Shown in pieces: positions 36,137 through 44,712 of a DNA stretch of 64,000 bases (position 1 is its first letter; the number at the start of each line of letters is the position of its first letter). Source of the stretch: Roseinatronobacter thiooxidans. Lineage in GTDB: Bacteria; Pseudomonadota; Alphaproteobacteria; Rhodobacterales; Rhodobacteraceae. Location: the NCBI RefSeq assembly GCF_001870675.1, contig NZ_MEHT01000023.1, positions 43,059-107,058 of the forward strand, read 5' to 3'. The translations under genes were made by a program, and so were the position numbers. The notes beneath the pieces are model-generated. The model was not told the origin of the DNA. It saw only the letters and a program-made list of their open reading frames with translations, and ran no database searches.

Positions 36137-36190
36137 GAGCGAATGTAATGTGTTATTTATTAATAACCAACATCAAGAGCGGATTTATTG

Positions 36191-37435
36191 ATGTATAAAC
36201 AATATTCGTTTTCTAGGAATTGCAAATTTATCGCCGAAGTTTTTGCATGGTTAGCCTTAGGGGCGTTGACAGTCGTCGTTCCAAATACTTTGAAAGTTCT
36301 TATGGCGACTGTGCTTGTTGTTTTGTTTTTGATATATATGATCCGCGGGCGCGTTATTTGTAATGGTTCCTTACTTCTATATTACTTTGCAGGTTGTTTC
36401 GTCACAGTTTTTTATTTGTTGGTTGGAGTGATAAATGGTGCGCCCGCCGAAGCGATACCACAAATTATTCTTGTATATGTCATATCACCACTTCTTTGGA
36501 TTGTTGTGATTAGTAAAGGTCTTGATAGATTTGGCCTAGAGTCCATAGTTAATGGCCTTTTAATATTGGGTGTTTTCGCTGTGGCATCGCAGGCTTTTTT
36601 TGTGTGGGCATTCATGAATCAGACCTTTCTGCCTGTGATAGAGGCAATGTCTGTGGAGCCAAATGTACACTATAGTGACGGGTACTTTGGAGTATCAATG
36701 CATGTTTTTGGATCGCTCATTTTCATTTCTGGCGGTTTTTTTTCATCAACTTATATTATTTCAAGATTTTTTCTTCGTTATCTTTTCCTATTTACGCTTC
36801 TCATTTCAGCATTTACTTCAGGGAGAAGTGCTCTAATTTTAGTGGTTGTAATTGGTATTTTTATGGGTATCCTTTTTTCTAGTCGGCGGCTTCGTGATTT
36901 TCTGGTCCGTGGTGCAATATCTTTGATGGCAATTTTGTTAATATTTTATATTGTAGGATGGATTTTATTTCATTTTTTTGACATTGATATTGCAATTTCA
37001 ATAAATCGATTGATTTTTAAATTAGAGTATTCTGGGGGTGATGTCCGAGCGGATTATGTTCCGCTCTTGTGGGACGGTTTTTTGAATGGAGCGTTACTTG
37101 GAGCGGGGCATGGAATTGGCGTTGAAATTGTTGTCAGTCAGTTTCCGTGGCGCTATGAGGTTGTTCCCCTTGCAACTCTATTTAGAGTTGGCTTAATTGG
37201 ATCTATCTTGTACGCAATTCCTTTTGTGATGACGGTTTTCTATATTTTTATGACTCATCTTAAATCAGGTTTAAGCAAGTATGAACGATTTTTGGCAGGG
37301 GGACTAATTTCTGCGCTGATTGCAGCCACAACTAATCCTTATATTGAGGGTGTTGTTTTTCAGTGGATGTATATACTTCCGGTAGTATATTTCTTTAAAG
37401 CCTATTTCAGGGAAAGAAAGCAAGGTCAATGTTAG
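36191..37435 (+). CDS. Wzy-like O-antigen/EPS polymerase
   Basis: A 414-residue polytopic protein with around 11 hydrophobic segments and one large loop (residues ~270-310, DIDIAISINRLIFKLEYSGGDVRADYVPLLWDGFLNG), as in O-antigen polymerases/ligases. Very AT-rich, so acquired separately from the flanking genes. It lies just after the broken EpsG-type polymerase and may have replaced it. Wzy versus ligase cannot be settled by eye. Confidence 0.72.
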   Translation: MYKQYSFSRNCKFIAEVFAWLALGALTVVVPNTLKVLMATVLVVLFLIYMIRGRVICNGSLLLYYFAGCFVTVFYLLVGVINGAPAEAIPQIILVYVISPLLWIVVISKGLDRFGLESIVNGLLILGVFAVASQAFFVWAFMNQTFLPVIEAMSVEPNVHYSDGYFGVSMHVFGSLIFISGGFFSSTYIISRFFLRYLFLFTLLISAFTSGRSALILVVVIGIFMGILFSSRRLRDFLVRGAISLMAILLIFYIVGWILFHFFDIDIAISINRLIFKLEYSGGDVRADYVPLLWDGFLNGALLGAGHGIGVEIVVSQFPWRYEVVPLATLFRVGLIGSILYAIPFVMTVFYIFMTHLKSGLSKYERFLAGGLISALIAATTNPYIEGVVFQWMYILPVVYFFKAYFRERKQGQC

Positions 37436-38355
37436 CGTCGGTCGATATCGTTATTGTTAATTGGAACTCTGGAAGCCAACTTTTTCAGTGCATAGCCTCA
37501 ATCCGTGCGTATCGTGCGGCGCTTGTTGGCAGGTGCACTGTTGTGGACAACGGGTCAACGGATGGTTCTGCGGATTTCCTCGAAGCGGCTGCCGATGTTG
37601 ACCTTGTGAAGGCAGGCCAGAACCTTGGCTTCGGGCGTGCCTGCAACCTTGGCGCGGCACGGGGCGACAGTCCGTTTATCTTGTTCCTCAATCCAGACGC
37701 GCGGTTGTTGCCTGAGTCCCTAGAGGCGGCGCTGGCGCATATGCTGGCACCCGAAAACGCAAAGGTGGGCATCGTCGGCGTGCAATTGGTGGGCGAGGAC
37801 GGACAGGTTCAGCGCACATGCGCTTTTGCCCCGACACCCGGCCGGCTTGTCGCAAAATCGCTGGGACTTACAGCGTTCTTCAAGCAGTGGGATGTTCACA
37901 TGTCAGCTTGGGATCATGCCGAAACGCGGAAGGTTGATCATGTGATGGGAGCGTTCTTCTTAATGCGGCGCGAAGTGTTCGATCTGCTTTACGGGTTTGA
38001 CGAACGATTCTTCGTATATTTGGAAGATCTTGACCTCTCGGTTCGCGCAGCGCAGGCAGGTTTCAGCACCACTTATCTGGCGAATGCACAGGCATTCCAC
38101 AAAGGCGGGGGCGTGTCGGAACAGGTCAAGGCACACCGCCTGTTCTATTCGCTGCGCAGTCGCATACAGTATGCGTTCAAGCATTTCTCCCCGTTTGCGG
38201 CTCTGTGCGTGACCTGTTCAACGCTTCTGATCGAACCTTTGTCTCGTTTCGCATTGCTTGCGGGAACGGGCCGCTGGCGCGAGGTCGGGGATTTGTTCCG
38301 AGGGTACCGGATGTTGTGGGGGTGGGTCGTGACAGATGGGGGACGTAAACAGTGA
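37429..38355 (+). CDS. Glycosyltransferase family 2 (rhamnosyltransferase-like)
   Basis: A 308-residue GT-A enzyme: VDIVIVNWNSGSQLFQCIASIRAY, VVDNGSTDGSADFLE, NLGFGRACNLGA, FLNPDARL, and VMGAFFLMRREVFDLLYGFDERFFVYLEDLDLSVRA. The family includes dTDP-rhamnosyltransferases. Composition returns to GC-rich here. It overlaps the polymerase end by 7 nt and the next glycosyltransferase by 4 nt. Confidence 0.85.
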   Translation: MLASVDIVIVNWNSGSQLFQCIASIRAYRAALVGRCTVVDNGSTDGSADFLEAAADVDLVKAGQNLGFGRACNLGAARGDSPFILFLNPDARLLPESLEAALAHMLAPENAKVGIVGVQLVGEDGQVQRTCAFAPTPGRLVAKSLGLTAFFKQWDVHMSAWDHAETRKVDHVMGAFFLMRREVFDLLYGFDERFFVYLEDLDLSVRAAQAGFSTTYLANAQAFHKGGGVSEQVKAHRLFYSLRSRIQYAFKHFSPFAALCVTCSTLLIEPLSRFALLAGTGRWREVGDLFRGYRMLWGWVVTDGGRKQ

Positions 38356-38728
38356 AAATCCTTGCTCTCACCCGTTATTCCCGACTGGGTGCATCCACGC
38401 GGTTGCGTGCGCTTCAGTATCTTCCCGCCCTCGAACGGGCCGGACTCCAGATCGAGGTTGCGCCGTTTTTCGATGATGCATACCTGACCGACCTTTATTC
38501 TGGCCGCAGAAATCTTGGGCGCACGCTGGGATATTTTACGCAGCGGATCAAACATATGCGAAAGGCGGGTGACACCCAGCTGATATGGATCGAGAAAGAG
38601 GCTCTGCCATGGATGCCGTGGGCCTTGGAGCGCGCCATGCTGCCGCGTGATGTGCCCTATGTTGTGGATTATGATGATGCGGTCTTCCACAGGTATGACC
38701 AAAGCCCGCACCGCGCCGTGCGTGCGGC
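38352..38728 (+). pseudogene. Glycosyltransferase, 5' part interrupted by IS21-family element
   Basis: Encodes 125 residues starting KILALTRYSRLGASTRLRALQYLPALERAGL, the N-terminal domain of a GT-B enzyme, up to YDQSPHRAVRAA. The IS begins at 38729. Joining 38728 to 41323 (removing the element and one copy of the target duplication) gives one uninterrupted frame of 362 residues running RAVRAA-LGRKIDAVMAN. The enzyme is therefore broken in this strain, which should alter or block the glycan unless the element excises. Confidence 0.9.
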
Positions 38729-38764
38729 TGTTGAGCGACAACCACTTTGGCCGGTAGCGACAAC

Positions 38765-38834
38765 CACCTTGGCCGGTGGCGCTGATCGGAGGGCGGGCTT
38801 GCCCGCCTGGAGGTCAGCGCCACCGGCCAAGGTG
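38765..38834 (+). repeat. Long hairpin inside the left end of the IS
   Basis: A perfect 21-bp inverted repeat (38765-38785 and 38814-38834, CACCTTGGCCGG.../...CCGGCCAAGGTG) encloses a second stem GGCGGGC/GCCCGCC. The outer arm repeats the terminal CACCTTGGCCGGT motif. It lies upstream of istA and could bind transposase or block transcription entering from outside. Confidence 0.8.
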
Positions 38835-38905
38835 ATTTTGGGTTAGGTGCTGGTCGCTGCGGGTTGATAAGCCGGAAGCCTCTGCGTTCCAACGGAGGAC
38901 CCCGG

Positions 38906-40414
38906 TTGGCCTATCAATCCATCACCGACCAGCAATTGAGATTATACATGACCGACCTCAAACATCACAGCCAATGTACATCAGCTGCCCGTGCCGGGTT
39001 CAGCGAAAGAACCGCTCGGCGATTTGATGCAGATCCAACGCCCCCTTCACAGCGCAAGATTGTTCACGGGCGAACAGTAGCCGATCCTCTTGAAGGGTAT
39101 TGGGAGAATGACATTCTTCCTGTTCTGGAGAACGACAATGCGCTGCAGGCCGTGACGTTGTTGCGCCACCTTCAGGGTCTACACCCTTTGGCTTTTCCAG
39201 ATGACCGCATTCGCCGAACCCTTGAGCGAAGGGTTCGGCAGTGGCGGGCGCTCAAAGGCCCGGAGCGCGACATCATTTTCCGCCAAACACCTGAGCCAGG
39301 CTATATGGCACAGTCCGACTTCACCCATGCAGCTGAGCTGGAAGTGACCATTGCAGGCGTACCATTCCCGCACCTGCTTTATCATTTCGCTATGGTCTAT
39401 AGCCGCTGGGAACATGTTGGTGTTGTCATGGGCGGGGAGAGCTTTACGGCCTTGGCCGAGAACCTCCAGCACGCGTTGTGGTCGTTGGGGGGTGTTCCAC
39501 AAAATCATCGCACGGATAGTCTTTCAGCCGCATTTCGTAATCTGACGCGTGACGAGTGTGAGGATATTACCAAGCGCTATGAAGCTTTCGTGGGTCATTA
39601 CGGCATGGATGCCAGTCGCAACAATCGTGGTGAAGCCCATGAGAATGGAGCCGTGGAATCGCAGAACCGTCACTTGAAGAAGGCCATCGCACAGGCACTG
39701 ATCCTGCGCGGTAGCCGTGATTTTGCATCTGTGGTCGAGTATCGTCGCTTCATTGATATGCTGGTGGCGCGGCGCAACCGACAGCGCACGCAAGCGGTTG
39801 AGGTAGAACAGCTGTATCTTAAACCTTTGCCGCCGCGTCGCACCACAGACTACACGGAAGTTATCGTGCCCGTCACAAGAATGGGTGGCTTCAGGGTCAA
39901 AAGCATCTTTTACAGTGCGCCTTCACAGCTCATCGGACAGCGTTTGCGCATCCATCTGTATGATGACCACCTTGATGCATTCTTGGGCGGCACCCTTGTC
40001 ACAACGCATCCCCGTGGCCGAGGCCGCAACGATGGCCATCGTGTCCATGTCATCAATTACCACCACGTTATCCATGCCTTGAAGCGCAAACCACAGGCCC
40101 TTTGGAGCTCAATCTACCGAGATAGCCTATTCCCCCGCACCGAATATGCGCAAGCTTGGGAAGTGCTGCAGCACAGCCTGCCGCGACGGGACGCCTGCCG
40201 CCGCATGGTCACTCTGCTCTTTATTGCCCACGATCAAGCCTGCGAAGCGGAATTGGCACATCTTCTTGCCGACGATCTTGGCTCTGGTTTGATACCGGAC
40301 CCAAAGACCCTCGCGGCCCAGATCACCCCTAAACAGACGGCCCTGCCAAAGGATATTGCTGTTTCTCATCCGTCGCTGGACAGCTTCGACACCCTGCTGG
40401 AGGCATGCGCATGA
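38906..40414 (+). CDS. istA: IS21-family transposase IstA
   Basis: A 502-residue DDE recombinase: N-terminal helix-turn-helix (DLKHHSQCTSAARAGFSERTARRF), rve-type catalytic core with AQSDFTHA (first Asp), HRTDSLS (second Asp) and HENGAVES (Glu), and a C-terminal beta domain. The TTG at 38906 (LAYQSITDQQLRLYM) is chosen because AACGGAGG lies seven bases before it. It appears intact, so the element may still move. Confidence 0.92.
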   Translation: MAYQSITDQQLRLYMTDLKHHSQCTSAARAGFSERTARRFDADPTPPSQRKIVHGRTVADPLEGYWENDILPVLENDNALQAVTLLRHLQGLHPLAFPDDRIRRTLERRVRQWRALKGPERDIIFRQTPEPGYMAQSDFTHAAELEVTIAGVPFPHLLYHFAMVYSRWEHVGVVMGGESFTALAENLQHALWSLGGVPQNHRTDSLSAAFRNLTRDECEDITKRYEAFVGHYGMDASRNNRGEAHENGAVESQNRHLKKAIAQALILRGSRDFASVVEYRRFIDMLVARRNRQRTQAVEVEQLYLKPLPPRRTTDYTEVIVPVTRMGGFRVKSIFYSAPSQLIGQRLRIHLYDDHLDAFLGGTLVTTHPRGRGRNDGHRVHVINYHHVIHALKRKPQALWSSIYRDSLFPRTEYAQAWEVLQHSLPRRDACRRMVTLLFIAHDQACEAELAHLLADDLGSGLIPDPKTLAAQITPKQTALPKDIAVSHPSLDSFDTLLEACA

Positions 40415-41226
40415 CCTCCCGGGAGATCGATATCCACACTCTGCCCAGCATGCTGAACGCCCTGCGCTTACCCAGCTTCCACAAGCTCTGGCAGGAAATC
40501 GCCACACGAGCCGATACCGAAGGCTGGCCGGCTGCGCGCTTCCTCGCCGTACTGGCCGAATACGAACTCGCCGAGCGGGACATGCGCCGCATGCGCCGCC
40601 ATCTGACTGAATCCCAGCTCCCAGCAGGAAAGACTTTGGCAACCTTCGATTTCAAGGCTCTGCCTACCTTACCGCGCGCCCGGGTCGAAGCCCTGGCTGC
40701 CGGAGACTGGTTGGACGGCGGCGCAAACCTGATCGCCATTGGCAACTCCGGCACAGGCAAGACCCACATTCTCTGTGCCATCGGTCATGCCCTGATCGAA
40801 GCAGGCCATAGGGTCTTCTATACTCGGACCAGCGATCTCGTCCAAAGACTGCAAGCCGCACGTCGAGATCTGGTACTCGAAGCTGCTTTGGCCAAGCTCG
40901 ACAAATTTGACCTGATCATCCTTGATGACATCACCTATGCCCACAAGGATCAGGCCGAAACTGGGGTACTCTTCGAACTGATTGCCCGGCGATACGAATA
41001 TCGCAGCATCGCCATTGCGGCCAATCAGCCCTTCAGTGGATGGGATCAAATCTTTCCTGACAAAGCCATGACCGTCGCGGCTATCGACCGACTTGTCCAC
41101 CATGCCAGCATCCTCGAAATGAATGCGCAAAGCTTTCGCCAAAGAAGCGCTGCGGCCAACATGAAAATGCAAAACGAAGCCTCAGCGACAACCAAAAACG
41201 ACAACCAAGATAAAGGAAAAACCTGA
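40411..41226 (+). CDS. istB: IS21-family helper ATPase IstB
   Basis: A 271-residue AAA+ ATPase related to DnaC: Walker A GNSGTGKTH, Walker B LIILDDI, and the DnaC-like N-terminal region (LPSMLNALRLPSFHKLWQEI). ATG 40411 overlaps the istA stop (ATGA) with GGAGG seven bases upstream; ATG 40405 is too close to that site. It directs target choice and stimulates IstA. Confidence 0.92.
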   Translation: MTSREIDIHTLPSMLNALRLPSFHKLWQEIATRADTEGWPAARFLAVLAEYELAERDMRRMRRHLTESQLPAGKTLATFDFKALPTLPRARVEALAAGDWLDGGANLIAIGNSGTGKTHILCAIGHALIEAGHRVFYTRTSDLVQRLQAARRDLVLEAALAKLDKFDLIILDDITYAHKDQAETGVLFELIARRYEYRSIAIAANQPFSGWDQIFPDKAMTVAAIDRLVHHASILEMNAQSFRQRSAAANMKMQNEASATTKNDNQDKGKT

Positions 41227-41322
41227 CCTCAAAAAATGTGAAAAACACAACCCCGGCGGCCGCTACAACCGCCCAAGGTGGTTGTCGGCACCGGACAAGG
41301 TGGTTGACGCGCTACATGCGGC

Positions 41323-42034
41323 TTTGGGCCGCAAGATTGACGCGGTCATGGCCAATGCGGCTTGTGTCATTGCTGGGAACCAATATCTGGCTGATCGTGC
41401 CCTCAAGGCGGGTGCCAAGCGGGTCGAGATCATCCCGACCGTTGTCGATATCGAGAGGTATCACACAGACAGTGTTCCCAGCCCAGATGGAATGCCACGC
41501 GTGGGCTGGATCGGAACCCCGCAGACATGGCGTGATCTGGGATATCCGGTCTATGCAGGGCTGGCAACAGAACTGGAAAAGGCAGGTGTCATATTTCGCG
41601 CTGTGGGTGCTGCGCTTTGTGCATCTCGAGAGGGAAATCTGGAGATTGTTCCGTGGTCTGAAGAAAGCGAAGTTGCATCTATTCAAGGTATGGATATCGG
41701 GGTCATGCCCCTGACCGACACGCCTTGGACCCGCGGGAAATGCGGGTACAAGCTGATACAGTACATGGCCTGTGGACTTCCGGTCATCGCGTCACCGATA
41801 GGAGCAAATCGAGAGATTGTTCGTGACGGGACAGATGGTTTCTTTGCCTCTGAGCCTCATGAGTGGAGCGCGCGCATTCTACAGCTTTGCCATGATGAGC
41901 CACTGCGCAAACAAATGGGATCAGTGGCGCGAAAACGTATCGAAGAATTTTACAGCCTTCAGGTTTGGTCTAAGCAATTAGGTGACATCTTTTTAGCCGC
42001 TGGAAACACGAAGATTGGAGCAAGAAATTCGTGA
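41323..42034 (+). pseudogene. Glycosyltransferase, 3' part interrupted by IS21-family element
   Basis: Continues the frame broken at 38728: LGRKIDAVMANAACVIAGNQYLADRALKAG, then the GT-B C-terminal domain (VGWIGTPQTW, GVMPLTDTPWTRGKCGYKLIQYMACGLPVIAS with the donor-binding Glu/Lys region). The fragment alone lacks the acceptor domain. An internal start near the IS end keeps the frame open, but such a half-enzyme is unlikely to work. Its TGA overlaps the next gene's GTG. Confidence 0.9.
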
Positions 42035-43140
42035 CTGCGCGAATCCTCCTTACCGGCAACACCTGCTTCAAGATCGCCAATTTCCGCGAGGGGTTGGTGC
42101 GAACGCTTATTGCGCGCGGTTTTGAGGTGGTTGTTCTTGCGCCCACAGACCCCACCCGCGAGAAGCTGATTGCAATGGGGTGTCGGGTCATAGACCTGCC
42201 GATGGACCGCAACGGCACCGCCCCGCTCGCAGAGCTTGCGCTGTTGGGGCGACTCTACCGGGTATTGCGACGCGAGCGGCCTGCCTTTGTTTTCGGCTAC
42301 ACAATCAAGAACAACATTTATTCCGGGCTGGTCTGCCGCTGGCTGGGTATTGCTTTCGTGCCGAATGTCACGGGGCTGGGACCGGCCTTCAACGATGCCG
42401 GAGCACTCAACCGGATTATCCGGCTGCTCTACCGTCTGGCTTTTGCCCGCGCGCGGTGTGTCTTCTTCCAGAACCCCGAGGATCAAGCGATCTTCCTGCA
42501 GGCCGGTTTGATCGCACCCGACCGCAGTCAGTTGTTGCCCGGCTCGGGGGTTGATCTGGCGCGCTTTGCGGCACGTCCCTTGCCTGAGGCGGGGCAGGGT
42601 ATTGTGTTCCTGCTGGTGGCGCGGCTGTTGTGGGACAAGGGGGTCGGACTTTTTGCCGATGCCGCCCGCGTGATGCGCGCGCGCGATCCGTCCCTGCGGT
42701 TTCAGGTTCTGGGATCGATCGACAGGTCCAGTCGTTCTGCTGTGCCGCTTGAACAGGTGCAGGCTTGGCACAAAGAGGGGGTCATTGAATATCTGGGCGA
42801 GACCTCGGATGTCCGTCCTGCGCTGGAGGCGGCGCATTGTGTTGTGCTGCCGACCTGGTACCGCGAGGGGACGCCACGGGTTCTGCTGGAAGCGGCAGCT
42901 TTGGGCCGCCCTGCAATCACGACTGACACGCCAGGATGCCGGGATGCCGTGCTTGACGGTGAAACGGGTTACCTCTGCGTGCCGCGGTCGGTTGAGGCGC
43001 TGATCGCGGCGCTGGAGTGTTTCGTGTCGATGCCCGCCTCGGCGCGTGCTGATATGGCGCGGCGCGCCCGCGCCCGCGCCGAGGCCGAGTTCGACGAGGC
43101 GCAGGTCATTGCGGCATATACCAGTTTGCTGCCGCAGTAA
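42031..43140 (+). CDS. Glycosyltransferase family 4
   Basis: A 369-residue GT-B enzyme: ILLTGNTCFKIANFREGLVRTLIARGFEV, FGYTIKNNIYSGLVCRWLGI..VPNVTGLG, then LLVARLLWDKGVGLFADAARVM and PTWYREGTPRVLLEAAALGRPAITTDTPGC (the E-x7-E motif). It resembles GT4 enzymes such as CapM/WbpH-like N-acetylgalactosaminyl or galactosyl transferases. The GTG start overlaps the end of the split gene. Last gene of the glycan operon. Confidence 0.85.
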   Translation: MTARILLTGNTCFKIANFREGLVRTLIARGFEVVVLAPTDPTREKLIAMGCRVIDLPMDRNGTAPLAELALLGRLYRVLRRERPAFVFGYTIKNNIYSGLVCRWLGIAFVPNVTGLGPAFNDAGALNRIIRLLYRLAFARARCVFFQNPEDQAIFLQAGLIAPDRSQLLPGSGVDLARFAARPLPEAGQGIVFLLVARLLWDKGVGLFADAARVMRARDPSLRFQVLGSIDRSSRSAVPLEQVQAWHKEGVIEYLGETSDVRPALEAAHCVVLPTWYREGTPRVLLEAAALGRPAITTDTPGCRDAVLDGETGYLCVPRSVEALIAALECFVSMPASARADMARRARARAEAEFDEAQVIAAYTSLLPQ

Positions 43141-43151
43141 GAGTCTGCACG

Positions 43152-43487
43152 CTACCACGCGCGTTCCACCCAGCCGCTGGCCGCTTCATCCCAATCCCAG
43201 CCGTCCCCTTCAGGGCGGGGAACAGGGGGGTGCCATTCCCCCTCGGTGTCCAGTGACCAGGACGGGAAAGGCTGCGGTAGCAAAAACGCGCCAAGCGCCG
43301 CGTCCCACCGCATACCCGGACCAGCGAAGCGGCGCGCGATCCGGCCAGTGTAGCTGGTCGGCACCCACTGCCCCCCCAAGCCCATATCATCGCGCAGAAA
43401 GGCCGCGCCGCGCTCTGCTTGGTTCTCTGGCACAACCAGGACGCGGATGAGGATGCTGTTGTCATCGATTTCGGCAAAATGCGCCAT
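43152..43487 (-). CDS. Phage-type tail/spike-associated small protein
   Basis: A 111-residue protein: AHFAEIDDNSILIRVLVV at the start, QWVPTSYTGRIARRFAGPGMRWDAALGAFLLPQPFPSWSLDTEGEWHPPVP, and a WDWDEAASGWVE end. This layout (FPSW...W.PPVP.P...W.WDE....W) is common in small proteins encoded beside tail-fibre genes of marine phages. It follows the glycine-rich fibre-like gene in the same operon. Function unknown; an accessory or capping role for the spike is inferred. Confidence 0.6.
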   Translation of the reverse strand: MAHFAEIDDNSILIRVLVVPENQAERGAAFLRDDMGLGGQWVPTSYTGRIARRFAGPGMRWDAALGAFLLPQPFPSWSLDTEGEWHPPVPRPEGDGWDWDEAASGWVERAW

Positions 43488-43489
43488 GT

Positions 43490-44446
43490 TCACACCTCGG
43501 CCAGATATTCGGATTGGCTGATCCGGTACCGAAGGATCACCAGACCAGAGCCGCCGTTTCCGGCAGCAAAGTTGGTGGCACCGCTCGCCCCCCCGCCGCC
43601 GCCGCCGCCACCGGAATTGATCATTCCATGCCCGGCCGCACCAGAGACGCCGCCATGGCCCCCGCCGTCCTGGCCGCTGCCTGCATACCCCCCCGAAAAG
43701 ACCGGCCCACCTCCGCCGCCGCCGCCGCCACATAAGGACAGGCTTGCACCTGCGATATGCGTTGTCAGGCCGTGACCACCGTTGCCCATAGGGGCGGCCG
43801 GGGTGCTGGTCGAGGTACCGTCTACGCCTGCGCTGCCAAACCCGCCGCCACCTGCTGACACCCCAAGTGACGCGGCCGCGCTGCCGGTCACAGAGCCACC
43901 GTTCCGGCCCTGTGGCAACGCCCCTGTCCCGCCGATCCCAGAGGGGGGGCCTGCGGAATAGACGCCGCCGCCACCATTTGCGCCACTTGCGCCGGCCAGG
44001 GTTCCCACGGCGCCGTTGCTGCCACCGCCGCCGCCGCCACTTGCCGTCAGCGAAAAGGCCGAGCTTGCTGACCCGTTTGTCCCGCGCAGGCCCACTGTGC
44101 CCGACCCGGCACCACCTGCGCCGATAATGACCGGATAGGTGCCGGACGGCAGATGCAGCGGGCTTGCAAGGTTGTTATCCGTCTCGCCCTGCACAAATTT
44201 CCAAGCCCCGCCAGCGCCGCCGCCGCCCCCAAGCCGGAACCCGCCGCCCCCGCCACCGCCAATGATGACGCATTCAACGGCTCCGGCCGCAACGACAGTC
44301 AGCACGCCAGAGGCCTCGAACCGATGCACCCGGTAAAAGCGCCCCCCTTCGGTGATGACTGTGGTCATGCCGCCCGTCGCCAGCATGGCCTGCCGCCGCC
44401 TGTGTCTTGTTGCAAGGACGGCGTAACCGCGCCCAAACCCCAGCAT
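43490..44446 (-). CDS. Glycine-rich spike/fibre-like protein
   Basis: A 318-residue protein. After ~70 residues (TTVITEGGRFYRVHRFEASGVLTVVAAGAVECVIIGGG) it becomes glycine-rich with GGGG runs spaced by short beta-forming segments, and ends GNGGSGLVILRYRISQSEYLAEV. The C-terminal GGSGxVILRY and the alternating Gly blocks match glycine-rich adhesin tips and phage fibres. The start overlaps the stop of the spike-base gene by 1 nt (TGATG). No signal peptide, as expected for a particle component. Confidence 0.7.
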   Translation of the reverse strand: MLGFGRGYAVLATRHRRRQAMLATGGMTTVITEGGRFYRVHRFEASGVLTVVAAGAVECVIIGGGGGGGFRLGGGGGAGGAWKFVQGETDNNLASPLHLPSGTYPVIIGAGGAGSGTVGLRGTNGSASSAFSLTASGGGGGGSNGAVGTLAGASGANGGGGVYSAGPPSGIGGTGALPQGRNGGSVTGSAAASLGVSAGGGGFGSAGVDGTSTSTPAAPMGNGGHGLTTHIAGASLSLCGGGGGGGGPVFSGGYAGSGQDGGGHGGVSGAAGHGMINSGGGGGGGGASGATNFAAGNGGSGLVILRYRISQSEYLAEV

Positions 44447-44712
44447 CAGCCGACCACCAGCGCATGAATCCCCGTTGCTGTCGTTCCCGTCGCCATGACA
44501 CGGCGGACTGCAACCGGCAAAAGCGTCTGGTCTTCCACAAGAAGGTCTCGGGTCTCGCCCCGGCGGGTCACCACGCGCAGCGCGCCTCCTGCCTCGATGA
44601 ACAGGGACATGGCCAGTTCGTCAAAATCGGTCAAATCGTTGGGGGCCACAGGGATAATGTCAGTCGCGGGTCCAGATATTGATGCCGCGCGTGTCGCTAA
44701 AGGGTCTTTCAT
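44446..44712 (-). CDS. Spike base protein, RCAP_rcc01079 (GTA head spike GhsA) family
   Basis: An 88-residue protein: DIIPVAPNDLTDFDELAMSLFIEAGGALRVVTRRGETRDLLVEDQTLLPVAVRRVMATGTTATGIHALV. The pattern 'P.D.TDL...ARALYV...G.L.V....G......V..G..LP..V.RV.ATGTTAT.I..L' is that of the Rhodobacter capsulatus GTA head-spike base family. GGAGAG precedes ATG 44712. With the fibre-like gene it resembles the ghsA-ghsB arrangement; in R. capsulatus those spikes bind capsule. Family recall is from memory and needs a profile search. Confidence 0.65.
   Translation of the reverse strand: MKDPLATRAASISGPATDIIPVAPNDLTDFDELAMSLFIEAGGALRVVTRRGETRDLLVEDQTLLPVAVRRVMATGTTATGIHALVVG

Larger units (their letters stand above)
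38729..41316 (+). mobile_element. IS21-family insertion sequence (2588 bp)
   Basis: Complete element with istA-istB. The ends read inward TGTTGAGCGACAACCAC (left) and TGTAGCGCGTCAACCAC (right, reverse complement), each followed by a second copy of the GACAACCACCTTGG motif, the multiple terminal repeats typical of IS21. It is flanked by a 6-bp direct repeat TGCGGC (38723-38728 and 41317-41322). The precise restoration of the interrupted gene confirms both borders. Confidence 0.93.

Noticed and set aside
43560..44290. GCC/CCG repeats as a microsatellite or CRISPR-like array
   Set aside because: They encode the poly-glycine stretches of the spike-like protein; spacing is irregular and there are no spacers.
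43152..44712. A whole prophage
   Set aside because: No integrase, terminase, portal, capsid or lysis gene flanks the three genes, and a tRNA lies 1.6 kb away without a duplicated attachment sequence that I can see.
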